64,000 bases of DNA from Micromonospora zamorensis (lineage in GTDB: Bacteria; Actinomycetota; Actinomycetes; Mycobacteriales; Micromonosporaceae): NCBI RefSeq assembly GCF_900090275.1, contig NZ_LT607755.1, positions 6,882,001-6,946,000 of the forward strand, given 5' to 3'. Each line of letters opens with the position of its first letter. Positions within the stretch are counted from its first letter, which is position 1. The translations under genes were made by a program, and so were the position numbers. Under the pieces are notes generated by a model that made no database searches, was not told the DNA's origin, and was given only the letters and a program-made list of their open reading frames with translations. Below are positions 42,587 to 50,544 of this stretch, in pieces.

Positions 42587-44476
42587 ATGTCGTCAGCCGG
42601 TCGAGCACTACCCGATGCCGGGTTGGTCGTCGCGGCCCGACAGGGCGACCAGCGCGCCCTCGATGACGTCGTCGCGGCCTCGCTCCCGCTGGTCTACAAC
42701 ATCGTCGGGCGTGCGCTGCGCGGTCACGCCGACGTCGACGACGTGGTCCAGGAGACGTTGGTACGGGTGATCCGGTACCTGCCCGCGCTCAACGACCCGG
42801 CGGCGTACCGCTCGTGGCTGGTGGCGATCGCCATCCGTCAGGTGCGTGACTGGGAACAGCGTCGACGGCTCGCGCTCAACCGCGACGCGGGGCTCGACGC
42901 GATCCACAACGTGCCCGACCCGGCCTCCGACTTCGCGGGGATGACCATCCTCCGGCTTGGCCTCACCGACCAGCGACGCGAGGTCGCCGAGGCGACCCGC
43001 TGGCTCGACCCGGACGACCAGGAGTTGCTGTCGCTGTGGTGGCTGGAGGAGACCGGCGAGATCACCCGCGCCGAGGTCGCCGACGCGCTGGGGCTGTCAC
43101 CCGGGCACGTCGCCGTGCGGATCCACCGGATGAAGGAGCAGATCCAGAGCGCCCGGGGCGTCGTACGCGCGCTCGGCGCCCGCCCCGGTTGCCCGGACCT
43201 GCGCGCCGTGAGCGGCGAGTGGGACGGCACTCCCAGCCCGCTGTGGCGCAAGAGGCTGGCCCGACACGTCCGCGACTGCGCGTTCTGTGGGCGACTGGGC
43301 TCCACGCTCCTACCGATCGACCGGCTGCTCGCCGGTCTGCCGATGCTGCCGTTGCCGGCGGGTCTGAGCGCCCACATTCCGAGCGCGGCCGCACCCCCGG
43401 CTGCCGCGCAGGCCGTCGGGTACCACCCCCCGGGCCCGACGGCCGGGCACACCGCCGGGACGACCCCGCCCGGCGGTGTGCCCTCCGACGGCGGCGGTGG
43501 CCCGAGCATCGTCGACCTCGCGGTGAACCGCCCCCGTGGCCTGGTCCCGTCCCTCGCCGCCGGGGTGGCAGCGGCAGTTCTCGCCATCACCATGGCGGTG
43601 GTGATCCTGCCGGAGGACCCACCAGCGCCCTCGTGGGCTGCACCGCCGCCCGCAGCCCCCACCGCCGTGGCCAGCCCGAGCGTCGCACCGTCACCGAGCG
43701 CACGCCCCTCGTCGAAGGCTCCGGTCGTCCCGGCGGTCAGCTCCGCCCGTAAGGGCGTCGGAGTGTGGAACTTCGCCGGAGCCAGTCAGGCGTTGGCGAA
43801 CTCGAAGGCCGGCTGGTACTACACCTGGGGCACCCAGCACCCGGGAATCAGCACGCCGCGCGGTGTGACGTTCGTGCCCATGATCCGCAGTGCGGAGAAC
43901 GTCACCGCCACGGAGTTGGCCCGGGCCAGGGCGGCGGGGCCCGATCTGCTCACCTTCAACGAGCCGGACATGCCCGAGCAGGCGAACATGACCGTCGAGC
44001 AGGCGCTGGACCTCTGGCCGCAACTGATGGCGACGGGCAGCAGACTGGGCAGCCCGGCGGTCGCCTGGGGCGGGCCGGATCCGCAGGGTTGGCTGGACAG
44101 GTTCATGACCGGCGCCCAGGCCCGCGGCCACCGCGTCGACTTCATCACCCTGCACTGGTTCGGCGCCGACTTCACGACCAGCACCGCGGTCGACCAGCTC
44201 CGGCGGTATCTCCAGGCCGTCCACCAGCGGTACCGCAAACCGATCTGGCTGACCGAGTTCGCACTGATCCGCTTCGACAGCGGCGGCGCACAGTTTCCCG
44301 GTCAGGAGCAGCAGGCGGCGTTCCTCACCGCGGCCACCACCATGCTCGGCCAACTGTCCTATGTGCAGCGGTACGCGTGGTTCGGCCTGCCCGCCACGGA
44401 CAAGGACCGGTCCGGGTTGTTCAGCAACGGCACCGAGGCGACAGTGGTCGGTCGCGCGTTCCAGGCCGCCCGTTGA
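42587..44476 (+). CDS. ECF sigma factor fused to zinc-finger anti-sigma motif, membrane helix and GH128-type glycosidase domain
   Basis: 629 aa in one unbroken frame. ATG 42587 is 8 nt after AAGGAG; the GTG at 42578 overlaps that site and is rejected. Order: sigma region 2 (~13-85, VDDVVQETLVRVIRYLPAL); sigma region 4 (~137-195, LGLSPGHVAVRIHRMKEQI); a zinc-binding anti-sigma signature HVRDCAFC (His227, Cys231, Cys234); a Pro/Ala/Gly-rich linker; one membrane helix (~319-341, SLAAGVAAAVLAITMAVVIL); a second Ser/Pro/Ala-rich linker; and an extracytoplasmic Asl1-like/GH128 barrel (~390-629) with probable catalytic Glu459 (LTFNEPDMPE) and Glu557 (IWLTEFALI). The design suggests a membrane-tethered sigma factor controlled by a glucan-sensing or glucan-cutting domain. 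Only inference supports release by proteolysis. Confidence 0.88.
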   Translation: MSSAGRALPDAGLVVAARQGDQRALDDVVAASLPLVYNIVGRALRGHADVDDVVQETLVRVIRYLPALNDPAAYRSWLVAIAIRQVRDWEQRRRLALNRDAGLDAIHNVPDPASDFAGMTILRLGLTDQRREVAEATRWLDPDDQELLSLWWLEETGEITRAEVADALGLSPGHVAVRIHRMKEQIQSARGVVRALGARPGCPDLRAVSGEWDGTPSPLWRKRLARHVRDCAFCGRLGSTLLPIDRLLAGLPMLPLPAGLSAHIPSAAAPPAAAQAVGYHPPGPTAGHTAGTTPPGGVPSDGGGGPSIVDLAVNRPRGLVPSLAAGVAAAVLAITMAVVILPEDPPAPSWAAPPPAAPTAVASPSVAPSPSARPSSKAPVVPAVSSARKGVGVWNFAGASQALANSKAGWYYTWGTQHPGISTPRGVTFVPMIRSAENVTATELARARAAGPDLLTFNEPDMPEQANMTVEQALDLWPQLMATGSRLGSPAVAWGGPDPQGWLDRFMTGAQARGHRVDFITLHWFGADFTTSTAVDQLRRYLQAVHQRYRKPIWLTEFALIRFDSGGAQFPGQEQQAAFLTAATTMLGQLSYVQRYAWFGLPATDKDRSGLFSNGTEATVVGRAFQAAR

Positions 44477-45159
44477 GCGGCGACGCGCCGGTGGACCAGC
44501 AGCCGACCACGACCAGACGCCCGGCGTTCCGTGGCCGCGCCGGGCGGATCGTCGGCGTCGTCGCGACACTGGTCGTGACGACGGTGGCGGTCGTGCTCAG
44601 TCAGGGTTGGGGCCGCGCCGACCAGACGGCATTCCCGTCGACGGCATCCCCGCCGACCGGCCCGGCGCCGACCGCGTCGGTGGTGCTCAACAGCACCGAT
44701 GACGCCTTCATCCAACTGCTCATCCCGATGAACGAGGGTGCGCTCGCGCTGATCGACCACGTCGACAGCCGGTCGGCGGGCGCGGATCCGTCGCTGCGGG
44801 CACTGCTCAACAACCTCCGGGCTGCTCACCAGGCCGAGTTGCGGGACCTGCGCGGGCTGCTGGCCGCGGGCAACGTCGCGGAGCAGAACATCCACGAGGG
44901 GCACCAGATGCCCGGCATGGTCACCGACGCCAGCCTCGCCGAGCTGCGCGCCGCCCCCGACACCGAGGTGCCGTCCCGGGCCGCCGCGTTGGTGCGGGCG
45001 CACCTCGCGCAGACCGTGGTGCTGTGCCGGGGCGAGCAGAGCGCCGGGGGCAGCCCGGAGCTGAAGGCGCTCGCCGGCCGGATCCAGCAGGCCCGGGCCG
45101 CCGAGTTGAGCGCACTGGACGGTCAGCCCGGCGCGACCGGAACCCCGCAGACCGACTGA
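44473..45159 (+). CDS. DUF305 family membrane-anchored protein
   Basis: 228 aa if TTG 44473 is used (TTGA overlap with the ECF-fusion stop); GTG 44491 is the alternative. One N-terminal membrane helix (IVGVVATLVVTTVAVVLSQGW) is followed by a helical DUF305-like domain: DDAFIQLLIPMNEGALALIDHV...LRALLNNLRAAHQAELRDLRGLL...HEGHQMPGMVTDASLAELRAAP...LVRAHLAQTVVLCRGE. His/Met-rich HEGHQMPGM is typical of the family, some members of which relate to copper. It is co-translated with the ECF fusion and so may act with it at the membrane. Confidence 0.8.
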   Translation: MSGDAPVDQQPTTTRRPAFRGRAGRIVGVVATLVVTTVAVVLSQGWGRADQTAFPSTASPPTGPAPTASVVLNSTDDAFIQLLIPMNEGALALIDHVDSRSAGADPSLRALLNNLRAAHQAELRDLRGLLAAGNVAEQNIHEGHQMPGMVTDASLAELRAAPDTEVPSRAAALVRAHLAQTVVLCRGEQSAGGSPELKALAGRIQQARAAELSALDGQPGATGTPQTD

Positions 45160-45201
45160 GCATGCCGCGCAGAAGACCTACCGAAGTCGCGGCGTCGCTG
45201 C

Positions 45202-45762
45202 TCAGGCCGGCGTCGGGTGGTTCGCGTCGAACCGGTCGCGCGTCAGGAACGCCAGTTGGGCCCGCTTGTCCGGCATGTCGATCTCCGAATCGAAGGTGAA
45301 CCCCTCGATCTCCAGTCGGCGCAGCGCGAGGTGGTTGCGGATGTCCGGCTCGACCACGATCCGCTGGGCGGCCGGGTCGCGGAACAGGAAGCGGGCGAGG
45401 GCCGGGCCGACGACGTTGGTGAGGCCGCGGGCGAGGCGCCGGTCGGGACTGAGCAGCAGGTGCATCCCGATGTCACCGGGCTGCACGCGGTAGCGCTCGC
45501 CGACCGGGTCCGCCTCGGGCTGGTAGGTCTGGAAGAGGCCGACCGGCTCCGCGTCGACCATGATCAGGTACGCGTGGTGCGTCGGCAGACTGGCCACGAA
45601 GGCGTAGATCTCGCGTACCTGTTCCAGGGTGTGCGAACCCATGCCCCAGAACGAGTTTCGAGGTTGGGTGACCCAGCCGTGCAGGAGGGCGGCGTGCCGG
45701 TCGGGGTCGACGGTCACCAATGACAACTCACCGAGACCGGCGATCTTCTCCAGGTACGTCAT
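45202..45762 (-). CDS. GNAT-type acyltransferase of siderophore biosynthesis (IucB/RhbD/MbtK-like)
   Basis: 186 aa from ATG 45762. It has the siderophore acetyltransferase pattern: HAALLHGWVTQPRNSFWGMG, YLIMVDAEPVGLFQTYQPEADPVGERY, PGDIGMHLLLSPDRRLARGLTNVV, RIVVEPDIRNHLALRRLEIEGFTFDSEI, and DKRAQLAFLTRDRF. Relatives acylate hydroxylated or plain amines in hydroxamate siderophores. No amine mono-oxygenase lies in the window, so its substrate here is unclear. It is transcribed away from the siderophore-interacting protein, sharing the iron-box region. Confidence 0.88.
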   Translation of the reverse strand: MTYLEKIAGLGELSLVTVDPDRHAALLHGWVTQPRNSFWGMGSHTLEQVREIYAFVASLPTHHAYLIMVDAEPVGLFQTYQPEADPVGERYRVQPGDIGMHLLLSPDRRLARGLTNVVGPALARFLFRDPAAQRIVVEPDIRNHLALRRLEIEGFTFDSEIDMPDKRAQLAFLTRDRFDANHPTPA

Positions 45763-45796
45763 CGGGCGCTGTCCTCTGTTCCATCCGGGGCGCGAC

Positions 45797-45815
45797 TTAG
45801 GTTAACCTCCCCTAA
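45797..45815. promoter_or_regulatory. Iron box (IdeR/DmdR-type operator)
   Basis: TTAGGTTAACCTCCCCTAA agrees with the 19-bp consensus TTAGGTTAGGCTAACCTAA at about 15 positions. It lies between the divergent GNAT and siderophore-interacting-protein genes, 29 nt before the latter's GTG. Iron-loaded IdeR/DmdR would repress both directions. Confidence 0.75.
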
Positions 45816-45843
45816 CCAAGGATGACCTTACCTGGAGGGGTGC

Positions 45844-46554
45844 GTGAAACGGAACTGGGAGGCCCTGGTCCTCAAGGCCATGGGAGGCCGGGACTTTCGG
45901 TTGACCGTGCTGGGCACCGAGTCGATCGACGGCCACTATCAGCGGCTCCTCCTGGACGGCGGCGGCCTGCTGGAGGCGTGCGGGGTGCACCCCACGATGT
46001 GGATCCGGCTGTGGTTCGACAACGACGGCCGGGCACACCAGCGCGCGTACACACTGGTGGACCCCGACCCGTCCACCGGCCGGTTCACCCTCGAATTCGC
46101 CATCCACGACGGCTGCGCCGCCCGCTGGGCCACCACCGCCCAGGTCGGCGACACCATCAGCGCGACCGTCCAGGGCAGCGCCTTCGACCTGCCCGACCCG
46201 GCGCCCGAGCACCTCTACCTCGTCGGCGACGCGGCCTCCCTGCCCGCGGTGAACAGCCTGCTCGACGCCAGCGCCGACATCCCGGCGACCGTGTGGCTGG
46301 AGTACGCCCACGAGGGCGAGAAGGCTCTCGCGTTGCGGGCCCGGGCACACCACGACATCACCTGGGTGCCTCGGCGCGACGACGGTCAACACCTCGTCGA
46401 CACGGTCTGCGCGGCCCTGCCGACCAGCGGCGCGGGGCACTACTGGGTGGCCTGCGAGGCGGCCACCACCCGTGGCATCACCCGACACATCCGACGAACG
46501 CTGGGTGTCGACAAGGACCGGGTGACCTCCCTCGGCTACTGGAAAGCCGCATGA
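45844..46554 (+). CDS. Siderophore-interacting protein (FAD-dependent ferric-siderophore reductase)
   Basis: 236 aa from GTG 45844 behind GGAGGGG. SIP-family landmarks: MWIRLWFDNDGRAHQRAYTLVDPDPSTGRFTLEFAIHDG (FAD-binding beta barrel), GSAFDLPDPAPEHLYLVGDAASLPAVNSLLD (the NAD(P)-binding lobe start), and HYWVACEAATTRGITRHIRRTLGVDKDRVTSLGYWKAA. It reduces imported Fe(III)-siderophore in the cytoplasm to release iron. First gene after the iron box; its stop overlaps the next ATG (ATGA). Confidence 0.93.
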   Translation: MKRNWEALVLKAMGGRDFRLTVLGTESIDGHYQRLLLDGGGLLEACGVHPTMWIRLWFDNDGRAHQRAYTLVDPDPSTGRFTLEFAIHDGCAARWATTAQVGDTISATVQGSAFDLPDPAPEHLYLVGDAASLPAVNSLLDASADIPATVWLEYAHEGEKALALRARAHHDITWVPRRDDGQHLVDTVCAALPTSGAGHYWVACEAATTRGITRHIRRTLGVDKDRVTSLGYWKAA

Positions 46555-47807
46555 AGGGTCGGCTTGGCACCCTGACCGCGCTGTACGTCACGCAGTACCT
46601 CGGCGTCGGCTTCATCACCGTCGGGCTGACCGCCATCCTGCGCGACGGCGGCACCTCGCTGGACACGCTGGCCCTGTTGCAGATCGTCGGCCTGATCTGG
46701 CCCATCAAGTTCCTCTGGGCGCCGATCCTCGACCGGTACGGCTCGCGGCACCGCGGCCACTACCGATCCTGGTTACTCGTGCTCCAGACCGCCCTGGTGC
46801 TCGCTCTGCTGGCGCTGCTGCCGTTCACCGACCCGGCCGACGCGCTCGGCCCGATCGTTGCGATCTGCGCCGCGTACGTCTTCTTCTCCGCAACGCAGGA
46901 CATCGCCGTGGACGCCGTGGCGGTCCGGATGCTCGCCGAGTCGAGCCGGGGGACCGGTAACGGGATCCAGGTCGCCGCGAGTTACCTCGGCAACCTGCTC
47001 GGCGGCGGGGCGTGCGTCCTGGTCTACGACCAGTTCGGCTGGGCGGCGGCGATCGGTCTGCTGGCCGCGATGACGGCGGTCGGGCTGGTGGTTGTGTGGC
47101 GGTTCCGGGAACCTCCGCGTACCGACCGGGTGGCCAAGGTCGGCACGGCCTACCGGGCCCTGCTGTCGGTGTTCGGCCAGCCGGGCTGCCGGTGGTGGAC
47201 GTTCGGCGTGGTGCCGCTGGTCTACGTCGGGGCGGGGATGGCGTACGCCCTGGTGACGCCGGCGCTGGTCGACGCGGGGTGGTCGTTGGGCCGCATCGGC
47301 GTCGTCACCGGAGTGGTGACCAGCGTCCCGGCCATCGTGGCGGGCCTGGTCGCCGGGCTCGGCATCGGCCGGTTCGGGCGCGGCGGCGTGCTCGTGGTCG
47401 GCGGCGTGGCACTCACGGTGTCGACGCTGCTGCTGCTGCCGTTGATGAACGGTCGCGCCCCACTGGGCGGGACGGTCGCCGCGCTCTGCTGCTTCATGGT
47501 GGCCTACACCATCGCCAACGTGGTGCTCTACACCGTCAACATGGACTATTCGCGCCCCGACACCGGTGGCACCGACTTCACCGTCCTGTCGTCGTTCGGC
47601 CTGGTCTGCTCGTTCGTGGCCTCGTCCATCGGTCTCGCGGCCGCCGACGGGGTCGGCTACCCGCCGGTCGCGATCGCGGCCATCGTGCTGGTGGCCGCGG
47701 GTGTCATCCTCGGCCTCGCCCACCAGCGGCGATTCCCCCGCAGGCCCGGTCCCGTCGGCTCGACGGCGGAGCACCCGACGGTGGATGGCGTGAAGGCCGT
47801 GGCGTGA
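46551..47807 (+). CDS. MFS transporter, AmpG/RhtX-FptX-like, probable siderophore permease
   Basis: 418 aa with about 12 helices. The TQDIAVDAVAVRML motif and LIWPIKFLWAPILDRYGS near the N-terminus mark the AmpG-like branch, which includes the single-protein siderophore importers RhtX and FptX. Translation is coupled to the reductase gene before it and the exporter after it (4-nt overlaps on both sides). Uptake of the ferric siderophore is the best reading, as no ABC siderophore importer is in the window. Direction of transport is not provable from sequence. Confidence 0.82.
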   Translation: MKGRLGTLTALYVTQYLGVGFITVGLTAILRDGGTSLDTLALLQIVGLIWPIKFLWAPILDRYGSRHRGHYRSWLLVLQTALVLALLALLPFTDPADALGPIVAICAAYVFFSATQDIAVDAVAVRMLAESSRGTGNGIQVAASYLGNLLGGGACVLVYDQFGWAAAIGLLAAMTAVGLVVVWRFREPPRTDRVAKVGTAYRALLSVFGQPGCRWWTFGVVPLVYVGAGMAYALVTPALVDAGWSLGRIGVVTGVVTSVPAIVAGLVAGLGIGRFGRGGVLVVGGVALTVSTLLLLPLMNGRAPLGGTVAALCCFMVAYTIANVVLYTVNMDYSRPDTGGTDFTVLSSFGLVCSFVASSIGLAAADGVGYPPVAIAAIVLVAAGVILGLAHQRRFPRRPGPVGSTAEHPTVDGVKAVA

Positions 47808-49327
47808 CCACGGTTCAGCCGGCCAGCGACACCACCGAGCCGGCCGGCGGTGCCACGGCCTCGGCGCGACTGCCGCAGCGGTGGCTGATCCTGGCCGTGC
47901 TCTGCGTCGCGCAGCTCGTGGTGGTGCTGGACAACACAGTGCTGACCGTGGCGGTGCCGGTGCTCACCACCGAGCTGGGCGCCAGCACCGCCGACGTGCA
48001 ATGGATGATCAACGCGTACGCGTTGGTGCTGTCTGGGTTGCTGCTGACCGCCGGCAGCGCCGCCGACCGGTACGGGCGTCGTCGGATGCTGCTCACCGGG
48101 CTCGTCCTGTTCGGTCTCAGCTCGCTGGCCGCCGGGCTGTCCAGCACCAGTGGGCAACTGATCGCGGCCCGGGCCGGCATGGGTGTCGGTGGCGCGTTGC
48201 TGATCACCTCGACGCTCGCGGTCGCGATGCAGGTCTTCGACGCCACCGAGCGGTCCCGAGCGATCGGCATCTGGGCGGCCACCAGCGCGCTGGGCTTCGC
48301 CGTCGGGCCACCGATCGGCGGCACCATCCTCGCGCATCTGCCGTGGGGCGCGATCTTCCTGGTCAACGTGCCCATCGTGCTGGTCTGCCTGTTCGTCGCT
48401 CGCGCGCTGATACCCGAGTCCCGTGACCCGGCCGGTGGCCGCCTGGACGTGGTGGGCGCGGCGCTCTCCACCGCCGGCCTGACCGCTGTCGTCTGGGCGA
48501 TCATCTCCGGGCCGGAGCGCGGGTGGACGTCGGCTGAGGTGCTCGGGGCGGCTGCTGTCGGCGTACTCCTGCTCGGTTTCTTCGTCCGCTGGGAGCGGCG
48601 GATCCCGCACCCCATGCTGGACATGCACTTCTTCCAGGACCGGCGGTTCGTGGGCGCGATCTCCGGGGTCGTGCTGATCACGTTCGGCGCCACCGGCGCG
48701 TTGTTCCTGCTCACCCAGCATCTGCAGTTCGTCCGCGGCTATCCCGCCTGGGAAGCCGGTCTGCGGATGGCGCCCTTCGCGCTGTCCATTGTGCTGCTCA
48801 ACGTCAGCGGTGCGGTCGCGGTCGTGATCCGTCGGCTCGGCCTGGCCGCCGCCATCGCCATCGGTATGACGCTGCTCGCGGGCGGTCTCGCGCTGATCAC
48901 CCTCTTCCCGTCCGACGGGTACGGGGTGCTGCTGGCCGGGCTGCTCGTGATGGGTGTCGGGTGCGCGTTGGCCAACCCGGCCATCGTCGAGGCCGTGATG
49001 AGCGCCATCCCGGCGCAGAGGGCCGGCGCGGGCGCGGGTGTCGACGGCACCATGACCGAGGTCGGCAGCAGTCTCGGCATCGCGGTGCTGGGTGCCGTGC
49101 TGAACGCCCGGTTCGCCGCCCTGCTGCCGGCGGCCCTGGCCGGCGCCGGATCGTTTCCCGCCGCCCTCGCCGCCGCCCGCGACGGAGCCGAGCGGGAGGC
49201 CGTCACTGTCGCCTTCGCCTCGGCGCTGGAGACGGGACAGTTGGCGGGCGCTGCCGCGGTGCTGATCGGTGGGCTGGTCGCCGCTGGGCTGCTCTACCGG
49301 GCAGACCGCCCCAAAACCGCCCAATAA
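47804..49327 (+). CDS. MFS exporter (DHA2, 14-helix), candidate siderophore export pump
   Basis: 507 aa from GTG 47804 (GTGA overlap). Motifs: LDNTVLTVAVPVL in helix 1 and GSAADRYGRRRMLLTG in the A-motif loop, with about 14 helices in all. Siderophore loci of the NIS type regularly carry one MFS exporter (for example PvsC in vibrioferrin). Here the exporter sits between the reductase/importer pair and the synthetic genes. Its stop codon lies inside the second iron box. Confidence 0.88.
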   Translation: MTTVQPASDTTEPAGGATASARLPQRWLILAVLCVAQLVVVLDNTVLTVAVPVLTTELGASTADVQWMINAYALVLSGLLLTAGSAADRYGRRRMLLTGLVLFGLSSLAAGLSSTSGQLIAARAGMGVGGALLITSTLAVAMQVFDATERSRAIGIWAATSALGFAVGPPIGGTILAHLPWGAIFLVNVPIVLVCLFVARALIPESRDPAGGRLDVVGAALSTAGLTAVVWAIISGPERGWTSAEVLGAAAVGVLLLGFFVRWERRIPHPMLDMHFFQDRRFVGAISGVVLITFGATGALFLLTQHLQFVRGYPAWEAGLRMAPFALSIVLLNVSGAVAVVIRRLGLAAAIAIGMTLLAGGLALITLFPSDGYGVLLAGLLVMGVGCALANPAIVEAVMSAIPAQRAGAGAGVDGTMTEVGSSLGIAVLGAVLNARFAALLPAALAGAGSFPAALAAARDGAEREAVTVAFASALETGQLAGAAAVLIGGLVAAGLLYRADRPKTAQ

Positions 49328-49343
49328 GGGTAGGCTATCCTAA
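49325..49343 (+). promoter_or_regulatory. Second iron box, upstream of the siderophore synthesis operon
   Basis: TAAGGGTAGGCTATCCTAA matches the IdeR/DmdR consensus at 16 of 19 positions, including the intact AGGCTA centre. It starts at the stop codon of the exporter and ends 31 nt before the ATP-grasp start, so the synthetic genes have their own iron-controlled promoter. Confidence 0.82.
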
Positions 49344-49374
49344 TCACGACATCGTCGTAGTCGACGGAGGCGGT

Positions 49375-50544
49375 ATGCGGCTGTACCTGACCGCGCTCAA
49401 CCCCACCGACGCCGTGCTGGAGGGGTTCCTCCCCGCGGCGGCGTCGCTCGGGCTGTCGGTCACCGTGTTGACCGACCGGCCGGCGGAGTGGCCGGCGGGC
49501 GTGCCGGTGGCGCGCTGCGCGGTCCGGGACGCGGCCGCTGTGGTCGCGGCGACGGCACCGACCCGACCGGTGGCGCTACTGTCCAACAGCGACCACCTTC
49601 AGGAGGCCACCGCGATCGCCGCACGGAAGCTCGGTCTGCCCGGCAAGGATCCCGACGCCGCCCGTCTCTGCAAGGACAAGGCCGCGGCCCGCCGGGTGAT
49701 CGCGGCTGCGGGCCTCGATCTGGTACGCACCGTCACCGTCGATCCCGGTGCCGCACCGCAGGTGCCGGACGGGATGTTCCCAGCCGTGGTCAAACCCCGC
49801 GAGGGGGTGGCCAGCGAGGACGCGTACCTGGTGGCCGACCATGCCGAACTGGTCGCCCGGATCGCCGAGATCCGTGGCCGTCGGCCGGACGTGGCCCTGG
49901 TGGTGGAGGAGTACCTCCCCGGCGAGCTGCGGACCTTCGAGACCCTCGGCGACGGCACGGCGCTGGCCTCCCTCGGCGGCTGGCGCACCGGCCTCGGGCC
50001 GCCACCGACCTTCACCGAGGAGAGCCTCGCCTGGTCGCCTCCGGCGGAGCCGGAGACCACCCAGCTTCGGGCGCGGCTCGACGCGCTCGGGGTCGGCTTC
50101 GGCGCCTGCCACACCGAGTACGTCATCGCCGACGGCAGGGTCCGGCTGATCGAGGTGAACTATCGGCTCATCGGCGACCGAATGGACCTGATCCTGTCCG
50201 AGCTGCTCGGTGTGCCGCTGTTCGAACACGTCATCCGGCTGCACCTCGGCGAGCCCCTGGCCGCCCTCGACCTGCCCGCCAGTGTCGACCGGTACGCCCA
50301 GGTCGAGTACGTCTGCGCGGATCGTTCCGGCCGCCTGGTCGCCGCGCCGGGCCGACTGGACACCGTCCATGATGATGTCCGGCTGGGCTGCCATCCGCTG
50401 CGCGAGGTGGGGCGCACCGCCGAGCACACCGGCACGAACCGCGACTACCTCGCCGTGCTGCACGGGATCGGCCCCGACGAGGGCGCGGTCCGGCAGTCGC
50501 TGGCCGCCTTCCGCGGCGACCTCCAGTGGACCATCGTCGAGTGA
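49375..50544 (+). CDS. ATP-grasp ligase of siderophore biosynthesis (PvsA-like by context)
   Basis: 389 aa from ATG 49375 with GGAGG before it. ATP-grasp features: GLPGKDPDAARLCKDKAAARRVIAAAGL, FPAVVKPREGVASEDAYLV with the ATP-binding Lys, VALVVEEYLPGELRTFETLGDG, and the metal-binding VRLIEVNYRLIGDRMDLIL. These ligases join a carboxylate to an amine through an acyl-phosphate. In the vibrioferrin operon the first gene, pvsA, encodes such a ligase beside two NIS synthetases, an exporter and a decarboxylase, as here. Its stop overlaps the next GTG. Confidence 0.85.
   Translation: MRLYLTALNPTDAVLEGFLPAAASLGLSVTVLTDRPAEWPAGVPVARCAVRDAAAVVAATAPTRPVALLSNSDHLQEATAIAARKLGLPGKDPDAARLCKDKAAARRVIAAAGLDLVRTVTVDPGAAPQVPDGMFPAVVKPREGVASEDAYLVADHAELVARIAEIRGRRPDVALVVEEYLPGELRTFETLGDGTALASLGGWRTGLGPPPTFTEESLAWSPPAEPETTQLRARLDALGVGFGACHTEYVIADGRVRLIEVNYRLIGDRMDLILSELLGVPLFEHVIRLHLGEPLAALDLPASVDRYAQVEYVCADRSGRLVAAPGRLDTVHDDVRLGCHPLREVGRTAEHTGTNRDYLAVLHGIGPDEGAVRQSLAAFRGDLQWTIVE

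Noticed and set aside
44473..44490. GTG 44491 as the preferred start of the DUF305 gene
   Set aside because: It remains possible, but TTG 44473 gives the same TTGA coupling seen at 33797 and keeps the operon contiguous; neither has a strong ribosome-binding site.
45202..45762. Desferrioxamine (desABCD) cluster
   Set aside because: The acyltransferase fits, but there is no lysine or cadaverine mono-oxygenase and the decarboxylase is of the diaminopimelate type; two NIS synthetases plus an ATP-grasp ligase fit a carboxylate siderophore better.
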